This document shows positions 7,530 through 16,404 of a stretch of 64,000 nt of DNA, one piece after another. Made by a program: the position numbers and the translations under genes. The notes under the pieces are model-generated. The model was not told the origin of the DNA, made no database searches, and saw nothing but the letters and a program-made list of their open reading frames with translations. Location: positions 930,001 to 994,000 of the forward strand of contig CAWJNF010000008.1 in the NCBI GenBank assembly GCA_963844235.1. The letters are read 5' to 3'. Source of the stretch: CAWJNF01 sp963844235. GTDB lineage: Bacteria > Actinomycetota > Thermoleophilia > Gaiellales > Gaiellaceae. Each line of letters begins with the position of its first letter. Position 1 is the first letter of the stretch.

Positions 7530-8117
7530 ATGTGGGCGGAGTTGCACGAACGTTTGCGCGCCTTCGTGGCGCGGCGGGTGCCCGATCGGGTCGTCGTCGA
7601 CGACCTGGCGCAGGACATCCTGTTGCGGCTCTACAGGCACATCGGGCGGCTACGCGAGCAGGACCGGCTGGACGCCTGGGCCTATCAAGTGGCTCGTAAC
7701 GTCATCGCCGACTACTGGCGCGACTCAGCGCGGCCCGCCGTGAGCTGCCCTTCGATCAGTCGCTGAGCGAGCGCCTCGCATCCCTGCCCGCCCTCGAGAA
7801 CGAGGACGAGGATCAGGCCGGTCAGTTTCGGCAGCGAGATCGCTTCCTGCCTGGCGCCGATGGTGGAGCGGCTTGGCCGAGCCCGTACCGGGAAGCGATC
7901 CGCCTGACCGATCTCGGCGATCGCACCCAGGCGGAGGCGGCGGCCAGAGCTCGGTCTTTCGGTTCCCGGAATGAAAGCGCGCGTGCAGCGAGGGCGCGCG
8001 CAACTGCGCGAGCTGCTGCGCGCCTGCTGCCGAATCGAGCTCGACCGCCGCGGGCAAGTCAGCGAGCTCGAGCGAAGCGGTAACGGCGCCTGCGGCTGCG
8101 CCAGCTCGAGCGACTGA
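7530..8117 (+). pseudogene. SigZ-like ECF sigma factor, frameshifted
   Basis: The first 78 codons encode sigma region 2: LRAFVARRVPDRVVVDDLAQ, then ILLRLYRHIG, then RLDAWAYQVARNVIADYWRD. They end early at 7764-7766. Region 4 follows in other frames: YREAIRLTDLGDRTQAEAA, then, shifted again, GLSVPGMKARVQRGRAQLRE, CCRIELDRRG and a tail GACGCASSSD ending at 8115-8117. At least two frameshifts are needed, so no working sigma factor is made. The gene follows the cysteine-rich peptide and lies between two copies of an ECF-type promoter, probably its own targets. Confidence 0.75.
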
Positions 8118-8165
8118 AAGCCAGCGCGCCGAGGAGCGCCGCCGTCGAGGTCCGAGGCGAGCTTT

Positions 8166-8192
8166 GCATCCCTCGACCGTTCGCTCCGTCTC
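8166..8192 (+). promoter_or_regulatory. ECF-type promoter before the MFS gene
   Basis: GCATCC (8166-8171), 15 bases, CGTCTC (8187-8192), starting 39 bases before the ATG at 8232. The surrounding 37 bases match the 7254-7286 region closely, including the CTTTGCATCCCTCGAC block and the GGAGGCTGA ribosome-site region. Confidence 0.6.
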
Positions 8193-8231
8193 CGTGATCG
8201 AGAAGCCAATCGATCGGAGCGGAGGCTGAGC

Positions 8232-9772
8232 ATGAGCGAGACGACCACACTCGAGACGTCGACCAGGCACCGAGCATGCAGAGTGGGGTCGCACGGGTCG
8301 GCGCGGCAGGAACCAGAACCGGCGCTGCTCGCTGAAGTGTCGTCGCGGTGCCCTGACGCTGACGCTGCTCCTCCTCATCCAGTTCCTCGACTTCCTCGAC
8401 GTCTCGATCGTGAACGTCGCTCTTCCATCGATCAAGCACGAGCTGGGCTTCTCCGAGCAGAGCCTGCAGTGGGTCGTGAGCGGCTACGTGCTCACCTACG
8501 GCGGATTCCTGCTGCTCGGCGGCCGCGCCGCCGACCTCGTCGGCCGCCGCCGCATCCTTGTCGGCGGACTCATCCTGTTTACGCTCGCCTCGCTCGTCGG
8601 CGGCGCCGCCCACAGCGACGGACTGCTCATCGCGCGCACGCGCTCGCGCCAAGGCATCGGCGCCGCGATGATGTCCCCGGCCGCGCTCTCGATCCTGACG
8701 ACGACCTTCACAAACCGTCGCGACCGCAACATCGCGCTGGGAGCGTGGGCCGCCATTCCCGGCCTCGCCGGCGCCTCCGGCGTCGTACTCAGCGGCGTCC
8801 TCACCCAGGGACCAGGCTGGCGCTGGATCTTCTACCTCAACGTGGCCGTCGCCACCCTCGCCGGCCTCGGCGCGCTCGCGCTCATCGCCCGCGACCGGGG
8901 CGTCCGCAGGCAGCGCCAGCTTCGACCTCACCGGGCGCCGTGCTCGTCACCGCCGGCATGTTGCTGCTCATCTACGCGCTCGTGCAAGCGCCCAACAGTG
9001 GTTGGGGCGCCACGCGCACGATCGGCGAGCTCGCCGCCGCCACCGTCATCCTCGCCGCCTTCGTCGCCAACGAGCTCCGCGCGCGCAACCCACTGGTCCC
9101 CTTTTCGATCTTCCGCATTAAGGGTCTCGCCGCCGCCAACGTGACCCAGCTGATCACCTTCAGCGGCCTCTACTCGATGTTCTTCTTCCTCAGCCTGTAC
9201 ATGCAGCAGGTCCTGGGCTATTCGCCGATCCAGACCGGCCTCGCCTACCTGCCGCTGACCGTCGGCTTCATGATCGCGGCCGGCATCGCTACACCGCTGC
9301 TGCCTCGCATCGGCACGAAACCCGTGATCGTCTCCGGCGCCCTCATCGCAGCCAGCGGCGTCTACTACCTCTCACGCGCCCCCGTCGACGGCACCTTCCT
9401 CAGCGACCTGCTACCCGGCATCGGCATTGTCGCAATCGGAGTCGGCGCCGTCTTCGCCGGCGTCACCACCGCCGCAACCGAAGGCGTCCCGCGCGACAAG
9501 GCCGGCATCGCATCCGGGCTGCTCAACGCCTCCATGCAGTTCGGCGGCGCGCTCGGACTAGCCGTCCTCTCCGCCGCCGCCACCAACCGCACCAACACCG
9601 TCCTCGAGAACGAGCGACAACGCTCCGATCCGCGCTCACCGCCGGCTTCCAACGAGCCTTCCTGATCGGCACCGCTCTTGTGCTCACCGCCGCACTCATC
9701 GCCTTCACGGCCACCAACATCCGCGCCGGCACGTCCCCGCGGCACGACTCGAAGCAGTCCCCAACCCAGTGA
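8232..9772 (+). pseudogene. EmrB/QacA-type MFS exporter, multiply frameshifted
   Basis: A 14-helix drug-exporter-like gene spread over three frames. The start ATG (8232) opens a short hydrophilic N-terminus in one frame. The first helices (LLLLIQFLDFLDVSIVNVAL, then GFSEQSLQWVVSGYVLTYGG) and GWRWIFYLNVAVA are in a second frame. From about 8940 the match (LLLIYALVQAPNSGWGA onward, to the helices near 9600) is back in the first frame. The last helix (FLIGTALVLTAALIAFTATN) and the stop at 9770-9772 are in a third. In the family these export organic cations or other toxicants. Its ECF-type promoter suggests control by the adjacent sigma factor. Confidence 0.85.
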
Positions 9773-9817
9773 GCGGCCGCATCAGGCCGAACTCATCGAT
9801 TCCCCGGAGGTTTCCCC

Positions 9818-9997
9818 ATGAGCACCAAGACGACCGACAGCAAAAACCCCATCCGTGAGCTGGTTCGTCAGCACTGCGCCGAAGCAGCGCTGAGGGTCAC
9901 GGGCGGCTTCGCCGCGAGCTGTGGCCCGTGCTGTGATCCAGAAGGCGCCCGGGGTGAGATGCTGAACTCGGCGGAGAAGCGCGGCGAGTGGGTCTGA
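9818..9997 (+). CDS. ArsM-like N-terminal stub, truncated
   Basis: A 59-residue frame with a strong ribosome site (GGAGG 7 bases before the ATG). IRELVRQHCAEAALRVTGG, then SCGPCCDPEGA, then LNSAEKRGEW resembles the first residues of arsenite SAM-methyltransferase-type proteins, where a VRERY-like helix is followed by a Cys-rich turn and an SAE-R-EL segment. The frame stops before any SAM-binding motif, and no methyltransferase domain is found downstream. It is most likely the left-over start of a deleted arsM-type gene. The short region leaves the family uncertain. Confidence 0.45.
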   Translation: MSTKTTDSKNPIRELVRQHCAEAALRVTGGFAASCGPCCDPEGARGEMLNSAEKRGEWV

Positions 9998-10584
9998 TGT
10001 CAGCCCGACGGACTCGTGTTCGCCCTGCGCGCCTGAGACTCCCGAACGGGGGCTGGAGGTAGCCCAGCAGGCTCGAGCCTGCTCGTCAGTAGAGTCACTC
10101 TGTCCTCAGCCGTCGCAGCCCGTCCCTCCTCGGCTCCGATGGCCCAGCGCGCGGCCAACACGCAGCCTCGTAGAAGGCGAGGAAGGGCCGGCAAGCGAGG
10201 GACCCCGGTGCTCCTTGATCGCTGCAACGAGGGAATGACGATCTAGAGCCGGGCTGCCACGAAGTCGAGGAGGCCAGAGAGCCCGGAGGTGCTGCGGCGC
10301 TTCCGGGCTCAGTCGAGCAGCCGCTCGAGCTCGCGCACCTCGCGCCTCGGTCAGCTCGCCCATCGGCACCCGGCTGCGCCGCGCCGACTCGCCACCGGGG
10401 CCGTGCGAGTACGCCCACTCCTCGAGGCCCTGCCGGCGCCGACGGTACGCCCGTTGGCGGCGGGCATCGAGCGAGTACGCGGCCAGCGGGAACCCCGGCC
10501 CCCCGGCCCGAGCCTCGTGCCAACGTCGAGACGGAGAGCGTCGCCACTGCAGCGGTGTCGTTCTTTGAGGGAATGGGGTCAGCG
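9998..10584. other. Gap of about 590 bases without an intact gene
   Basis: No convincing coding sequence. It holds an 18-base perfect palindrome (AGCAGGCTCGAGCCTGCT, 10066-10083), repeat copy 3, and on the minus strand a possible gene end (VPMGELTEA, then, after a shift, EVRELERLLD and a stop near 10310) that may be another remnant. Confidence 0.4.
10493..10514. repeat. GC-rich interspersed repeat, copy 3 of 4
   Basis: Begins CCCCGGCCCCCCGG and ends CGAGCC. It lies downstream of the beta-propeller remnant. Confidence 0.45.
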
Positions 10585-12848
10585 CCTGGTGGCGAGCCCG
10601 GTGGTGGCGTCCAGGGCGGCTAGGTGGAATCGCGTCCTCGTGCCGATCGTGAGAAGGTCCCGCCCGCATAGACAGTTGACCGGACACTGCAAGGGCTCTC
10701 ACGCCCTGGCCACCGAAGATCGAACCGACGTTAGGGTTCCAGGTTAGCGCCGCGCCGCTGGTTGCGTCGACGGCAGCGAGACTTTCGTGGGGTCTGCCGC
10801 TGACCGTTGTGAACGCACCGCCGACGTAGACCGTGGAGCCGGAAACCGCAATGGCCTCCACACCGCCATCGACGTTCGGGTTCCACGAAGTTACAGCGCC
10901 ATTCGCGGTGTTGACAGCCGCCAGGCTGTTCCGACCTGCCCGCCGAACCGCTCGAACTCTCTCCGACGTACAACTCCGAGCCGGACACTGCCAGCGCATC
11001 CACCGAGACAGACGTTGCCGCCTACCTCGGGATCCCAAGCAGTTACCCCCCGGTCGCGGCATCCACGGCTGCCAGGGAGTTGTGGTCCTCCCCGCCTATA
11101 CGTTCGAAGAACCCACCGACGTAAACGGCTGGGCCCGCCAGGGCGAGAGCCATTACACGACTGTCCGTGTCCGGGTTCCAGGCGCTGACGGCGCCGCTTG
11201 TGAGGTCCACAGCGGCGAGGTTCCCGCGGGCTTGCCCTCCCACACTCTGGAAGCCACCGCCTAGGTAGAAGATCGGACCGGATATTGCGAGCGCGTCCAC
11301 CACCGAGAAATCGATCCGGGATCGCCACCGACATGCGGGTTCCACTGGGTCACGTTGCCGCTCGCTGCGTCCACGGCGGCCAGCGCGTTTCGAGGCTGCC
11401 CACCCACGCTCGAAAATCCCCCACCGATGTACACGGTCGGGCCCGACACGAGCAGCGCAAACACTCCTTGAACAACGAGGCCCACGCTGCGGACGTCGGG
11501 GTGCCACGAAGTGGCCGCCCCGCTCGCGGCGTCTAGCGCCGCCACGTTGGTGCGGACCAGACCACCCACGCTCGAGAAATCGCCGCCGACATAGACGGCC
11601 GAGTCCGAGACCGCGAGCGCTGCTACCTCGCCATTGGCACCAGGTTGAGTGCGACGGCCCCGGTGGCCGTGTCTACTCCAGCCAGATGACGACGGGCCAT
11701 CCCCACCCTGGTGAAGTGTCCGCCGATGTACACAGTGGAGCCGGCGACAACAACGGCGTCGACCCACGCATTTTCCTCAGGGAAGTACGGCGCATCCTGG
11801 AAAATGTCGACGCTCGGATTCCATGCCGTCACCCGACCGCTGAGCGCATGGACAGCTGCCATGCCACGTCTAGTCTTGCCTCCAACCTTCTCGAACCATC
11901 CGCCAATAGACGGTCGAACCGGACACGACGAGCGCGTTTACATCAGAGTTGTTCGCGTCGTTCTCGACCTGCGGCCCCCACCGGTCAAGGCGCCGCTCGT
12001 CGTACCGAGAGCTACGAGGCTTCGCGACTTGCCGCCGACTCGCAGCCGCCCGCCGACGTACAGCCTCCGCCCGGACACAGCAAGTGCCTGTACGCCACCG
12101 GTGACGCGCGCTTCCAGGCCAAGACTGCGCTGCTCCCAGCGTCGACGGCGGCGAGTCCCCACCGCGGCTTGCCGCCGACCCGGGCGAACGATCCGCCGAC
12201 ATAGACGGTCGAGCCCGAGACGGCAAGTGCGTCCACCCCCTTGACCCAATGCTTTCGCCACGTACTTTCGGGTCCCACGCGAGCACGGAACCGCTCGCAG
12301 CATCCACGGCCGCCAGCCTGTTCCGTGCCAGGCCATCGACGCTCCGAAACTCACCGCCTACATAGACGGCAGAGCCCGAGACGGGCAAGCGCCTCAACCC
12401 CGACCATGGAGTAGTAGCCACCGACCCGGGGTCCCAGCTGGTGTCGAAGGTCCCATCGGCTCGACGTGTGGGCAAGAGCGTGCCGCGCCACCCCACCCAC
12501 CGTTGTGAACGTCCCACCGATGTAGAAGCCTCCCGTGCCGTCGGGCGCGACAGCGTGTACGAACCCGCCCTCGACCTGCGGCAGGGACGTATCAACGCTG
12601 CCACTGGTCGGCGAGAGCGCGACCCCGCTCCCGGTATGCGGGCCGATGTAGCCGAAGCTGCCCCCGAGGTAGATCACACCGCCGTGCTCTACGATCGCGT
12701 TGACCTCGCCGTCGGTCTCCCAGATGTTGCGGGGAGCGCCTTCGCGGCTCCGCTGCAAGCCAGGCACAGCACAAGCGCCGCGGCGATGATCCTCGCCCGA
12801 GCGGGCGACTGTGATCCCGGGCCAAGCATCCAGTATCACAAGCAGACT
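10585..12848 (-). pseudogene. Large secreted beta-propeller protein, heavily frameshifted
   Basis: A repeated unit of about 50 residues with the pattern ALAVSGSTVYVGGxF, then VGGxxRNxLAAVDAASG, then VTAWNP occurs about eleven times between 12850 and 10590, but in changing frames. Good blades are at about 12700, 12540, 12370, 12230, 12080, 11760, 11560, 11420, 11250, 11130 and 10830. A signal-peptide-like IIAAALVLCLACSGAAKA at about 12800-12750 shows the product was secreted, probably as a lipoprotein; it too is out of frame with the first blade (APRNIWETDGEVNAI). At least eight indels are needed. Such PQQ-like or delta-60-type propellers are cell-surface proteins of unknown ligand. Confidence 0.85.
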
Positions 12849-12861
12849 CATGGAAGACAAC

Positions 12862-13386
12862 CCCGCGGTGCAGGAGCTCCCCCCCGCCCGACATGTCGCC
12901 GCGTTCGAACCCGACGTTTAGGGCCGCCAAGGGCTTCGGCGCCCACACATCCGGGGATTTCGTCTCCGTCCGGACGCCCATGGTCTAACGGATCGTCGCT
13001 TTCGCAGGCCGGCCACGGCGAACGTCGGCGACGAGTGCCGCTCGAGCTTCGCGGCGCTGGCTGGGTGGCCCGACGTCGGGATGCTGACCCCCCGGCCCCC
13101 GACCCGGGGCCTGCTGGAATGCGGACGGGGTCCCCGAGGTACACGCACGCGCACAGCGAGCGCTACCTCCGCGGCTGCTGTCGGCTGACATCGTCCGCTG
13201 CCGAGGTGCCCGACCGGCCGGTGCACTATCGTTCGGCCTGCATCTCATCCGGTGTGGGCTCGGGCGCCGCCTGGCATCGGCGCCCTTGCCGTCTCCGGGG
13301 CTGTCGTCCGATCGGCCTGTAATCAATTCCGCCTTCGTTCCCAGACGCCGGGGCGATCGACGAGCAAATTGGAGCGGCCGGATGGA
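12862..13386. other. Gap of about 525 bases without a recognisable gene
   Basis: Open frames here have no family pattern, no ribosome sites and uneven composition. The stretch contains repeat copy 4 (13090-13111). It separates the minus-strand propeller remnant from the plus-strand replication block. Confidence 0.4.
13090..13111. repeat. GC-rich interspersed repeat, copy 4 of 4
   Basis: Begins CCCCGGCCCCCGACCCGGGG; here the unit is nearly self-complementary. Confidence 0.45.
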
Positions 13387-13533
13387 ATGCGATGCCAGCA
13401 CCTTCCCGGACGCCGGGCTGAGCCGGTAGGCGAAGTCTCGCCGGAAGACGCCGGGGCGGCCGACGAGTACCTGGAGCGGCTCAAGCGGATCGAGGAGCGG
13501 CTCAAGCGGATCGAGGCCCGGTGGCGCAGATAG
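13387..13533 (+). CDS. Short coiled-coil protein, first gene of the replication block
   Basis: A 48-residue frame ending in EYLERLKRIEERLKRIEARWRR, a short amphipathic coiled coil. The start is uncertain: the frame stays open to 13252 and there is no clear ribosome site. Its stop (TAG, 13531-13533) overlaps the GTG of the next small gene, which suggests a real coupled operon. Function unknown; possibly a DNA-binding or oligomerisation accessory of the replication genes downstream. Confidence 0.35.
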   Translation: MRCQHLPGRRAEPVGEVSPEDAGAADEYLERLKRIEERLKRIEARWRR

Positions 13534-13720
13534 TGACTGCCACGCGGCAGTCACGCAACGCCGTCGAGTGGGTGCGGGTCTGCTACACCGGCCCTCGCGC
13601 ACGCGCACGCGCACGCGCACGCGAGGGCAGATCGAGGCCGCGGCGGGCTCGGGCCCGCTCGCCCGGGTCACGATCCACGAGGGCGAACCTGACCGGATAG
13701 CCGCGAGGGCGGCCGCGTGA
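13533..13720 (+). pseudogene. Small element protein disrupted at a hexamer repeat
   Basis: From the GTG at 13533 the frame reads RNAVEWVRVCYTGPRARAR and enters a CGCGCA tandem repeat. After the repeat the sensible continuation (GQIEAAAGSGPLARVTIHEG, then EPDRIAARAAA and TGA at 13718-13720) is in another frame. The stop overlaps the GTG of the primase gene as GTGA. A change in repeat length would explain the shift. Function unknown. Confidence 0.5.
13592..13627. repeat. CGCGCA hexamer tandem repeat with inverted flanks
   Basis: About four CGCGCA units, framed by CCCTCGCG (13592-13599) and CGCGAGGG (13620-13627), which are inverted copies. It lies inside a small coding frame. It is a good slippage site. 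Confidence 0.75.
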
Positions 13721-14485
13721 GCCCGCCCGACCGCCTCAAGCTGCTTGAGCTCTACGGCGAGCTCTACGGCCGGCTTCAGCTCGCGGTTGCCTTCACGGAG
13801 TCGATCGTCGGCGACGCAGCCAAACGTTGCGGCGCCAACTGGCCGAAGACGAAGCCTCTGCCACGGACGCTTCGGCGCCGGCTTGCTGAGGAACGCGGGC
13901 GTGCGGCGAACCCGGCCGTCGTGCTGCGCCCCTCCGGCTTGGTCGGCGTCGAGTGCGACACCGTCGAGGGGCTCGGCAACTGCAGGAGCTCGCCCTGCTG
14001 ACGGTGACCGTGCAGTCGAGCGAGCCGCACAAGTTGCCTTCTGTTCCGGCCGCCGTCGATGACCCGGAGTTCGTCGCTTCCGCTTCGAGGAGAGGGCGTT
14101 ACGGCCGACCGTGGCCGCTACCTGCTCGCGCCCCCGGCGCTGCACCCCTCCGGGCACGTCGACCGCTTCCTGCGCTCCCCCGAGGACGAGATCGCGACGC
14201 TGCCCCAGTGCGCCTACGACGAGCTCGTGCGCCTCGCTGGCCGCGACGGCGAGGTGCGACGCCGCCTCGACGCCGCCCCCGACACGCCCATCCCCGAGGG
14301 AACACGGAACGACAGCTCACCCGCTGGCCGGGCGAGCAGCGCCAAGGCATGGGCCAGCGGCGATCGTCGCCGCGCTGCTCGAGGTGACGCGCGCCGCTGC
14401 CGCCGCCACTCGGCGAGGACGAGGCGCAGGCGATCGCCGCCAGCGTCGCCGCTACCAGCCTCCGCGAATCTCACATACTGCGCTG
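13717..14485 (+). pseudogene. Bifunctional primase/polymerase (prim-pol) gene, frameshifted
   Basis: Fragments in order: a leader domain from the GTG at 13717 (RLKLLELYGELYGRLQLAVA), PSGLVGVECDTVEGLGN, then in another frame LQELALLTVTVQSSEPHKLP, then in a third TADRGRYLLAPPALHPSGHV and AYDELVRLAGRD. The C-terminal part (RQLTRWPGEQRQGMG, then GPAAIVAALLEV, then PPLGEDEAQAIAASVA) uses all three frames again. This is the order of actinobacterial prim-pol replication initiators. At least four indels are needed, so the product is not made. In related elements it primes or initiates replication of the excised circle. Confidence 0.8.
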
Positions 14486-14489
14486 ACTT

Positions 14490-15730
14490 CTGCCCGGCGA
14501 AAAAGCGAAGAAAGCGAAAGGGACCCCCTTATTTCGCTTATCTCGCTTTTTTCGCACCGAGAACCCGTGGGAAGCCCCGCGCCTGGAGGCTGCCGCGCTG
14601 CACGGGCCCGCCGGACGCTGGGCGGGAATCAACGGCCCCGTACTCGGAGGCTTGCACCGTGGGGGCGCTCATCGCCGAGCTCGTGGCCTTCGGCAATGCC
14701 GTGGGCCGCTGGGCCTGGATGCAGGTGGGCGCCACGCCGCATTACCTGAACGAGAACGCGCTCTTCATCGGCCCGACAGCGACTGCTCGCAAGGCGAGAC
14801 CATGCGGCTCGGCATACGTCCCGTCCGCTGGCCGAGGGGCGCTGGGACGAGCGCATCGCGCGCGCTTCGGCTCCGGGAGGCGTCGTCTGGAGGTTCGCGA
14901 TTCGATGCACGGGGTCGACGACGATGGGAATGAGAAGCTCATCGACGAGGGCGCTGAAGACAAGCGCCTCTTGATCCACGAGGACGAGCTGGCCCATGTC
15001 CTCGCCGTCGCCGCCGCGAGGGCTCGACCCTCTCCTCGCTCATGCGCTCGGCCTGGGACGGCACGCGCTGGAGAACCGACCAAGGGGCGCAAGCTGCTCG
15101 CCACCGACGCCCACGTCTCTCTCGCCGCGATCACGCCGGACGAGCTGCGCCGCCGCGTCCCGGAGACCGAGTCGCGGACGCTTCTTGATCGATTCCTCCT
15201 CGTCGCCGTTGCGCGCGACCACCTGCTCCCCGAGCCGCCACCGATCCCGGTGACCTCGAGAGCGTCTACGTGGAAGACCTGCGCTTTCCTTGGCATTCGC
15301 GTGCACGGAAGCGCCGGCCCCATGCGTCGCGAGCCGGAGCCGGCGAGCGTTGGGCGCAGGCATACGGGAGGAGCTCTCCATCGACGCCACGCTGGTGGCG
15401 CCGCTGCTCGCGGGCAAGGCGCCGCCTGCGTCTGTCGATGATCTACGCGCTGCTCGACCGTCGACACGATCGGCTCGACCTGTGGAGCCGCGCTAGCGCT
15501 CTGGAGTATTGCGAAGAGTCGGCCCATCTCGTCTTCGGCGACCGCTCGGCGACCCCGATGCCGACAAGATCATCGAGGCGCTGGAGCGTGCGCCGGAGGC
15601 CTCACGCTGGAGGAGTACACGGCTCTTCTCCCGGCACCGCAGGCCGTCGAGATAGACCGGTGCTTTCCCCTGGAGAGGCCGTCGTATCGCCATCGCGACG
15701 GAGCCCGCGCGGGCGCCGACGACGCGCTAA
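14490..15730 (+). pseudogene. DUF3987-like replication-associated protein, frameshifted
   Basis: Long recognisable stretches lie in alternating frames: GRWAWMQVGATPHYLNENAL with FIGPTA, then EDKRLLIHEDELAHVLAVAA, then LLATDAHVSLAAITPDELRR with RVPETESRTLLDRFLLVAVA, then LRLSMIYALLD and ALEYCEESAHLVFGD near 15500. These match large proteins that follow prim-pol genes in integrated elements and plasmids, often labelled DUF3987 or primase/helicase-associated. Several indels break it (for instance around 14810, 15010 and 15230), and the C-terminus fades near 15730. Family naming is from memory of the pattern. Confidence 0.65.
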
Positions 15731-15920
15731 GGCTCGCGAGCCGTGGATGCTGGGTCCGCCAGCGTTGCGCTGCTCATCGTGTTTCGCTTGAGGGCGGCTC
15801 GCGAGTCATCCCGGCCGTGTTCAACGAGGTGAGTACGCCTGCCTGGTCGACTGGCTCGACTCCTCGGAGAAGCGCCGGCGGCTGCTGCAGCTCGCCGTCG
15901 AAGCTCGAGGAGGCCGAGCG

Positions 15921-16139
15921 GTGACCAAGATGCGCCTCGACGCGCTCGAGCGCCAGGGCGGTCGCACGGCCGACCGCGTCAAGACGCTCGACGATCGGGT
16001 GAAGACGCTCGACCGCTCGGTCGGCGCTCTCAACCGCGAGCTCGCCGAGCTGCGCTCCCTGCTCTCAGACCACGCGGCCGCGCTCGGCGAGCGCGACCGG
16101 CCGGCGACGACGATGACGGGGGCGACTCGGGCGGCGTGA
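15921..16139 (+). CDS. Short coiled-coil protein upstream of excisionase
   Basis: A 72-residue frame with a GTG start and a heptad-like central region (RTADRVKTLDDRVKTLDRSV, then GALNRELAELRSLLSDHAAA). The frame continues upstream without a stop (YACLVDWLDSSEKRRRLLQL), so the true start may lie earlier, perhaps near 15830, and part of it may already be damaged. Its stop overlaps the excisionase start (GTGA), so the two are probably co-translated. Function unknown. Confidence 0.5.
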   Translation: MTKMRLDALERQGGRTADRVKTLDDRVKTLDRSVGALNRELAELRSLLSDHAAALGERDRPATTMTGATRAA

Positions 16140-16333
16140 CCGGGCCGCTGCTCACCGCTCGCGAGGCCGCCGCCTACCTAGCCGTCTCCGTGTCGGTGCT
16201 GCGCGATCTGAGCCGCCGCGGCGAACTGCCCTACGTGCGTCTCACCGAGCGCAACACGCGCTGGCACCGAGCCGACCTCGACGCCTTCATCGAGCGGAGA
16301 CGCGAGGAGTTCCCCGCCGCATGGGTAAGGTGA
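16136..16333 (+). CDS. Excisionase-type helix-turn-helix protein (Xis/HTH_17)
   Basis: A 65-residue protein with the MerR-like excisionase fold: LLTAREAAAYLAVSVSVLRD, then LSRRGELPYVRLTERNTRWH, then RADLDAFIERRR. In integrated elements such proteins bind near the attachment site and direct the integrase to excision. The GTG start overlaps the preceding stop. The integrase follows 72 bases downstream and is probably in the same transcript. The gene is intact, in contrast to most of the element. Confidence 0.88.
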   Translation: MTGPLLTAREAAAYLAVSVSVLRDLSRRGELPYVRLTERNTRWHRADLDAFIERRREEFPAAWVR

Positions 16334-16404
16334 AGACGACCCGAAAACAGTGGGCCAGCGGCGCAGACACGCCCTGGCCCGTGGCCCATGAAGAGAGGAC
16401 CTCC

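Noticed and set aside
8232..9772. Programmed frameshifting to explain the split MFS gene
   Set aside because: Three separate breaks without slippery sequences, and many similarly broken neighbours, fit decay better.
10066..10083. Perfect 18-base palindrome as a terminator
   Set aside because: No T-run follows on either strand and no intact gene ends next to it, so the role is left open.
13592..13627. CRISPR-like array
   Set aside because: The hexamer units are contiguous with no spacers, and no cas genes are present.
16321..16404. Upstream ATG of the integrase
   Set aside because: It lies inside the excisionase gene without a ribosome site; the ATG at 16405 has one and matches the family start.
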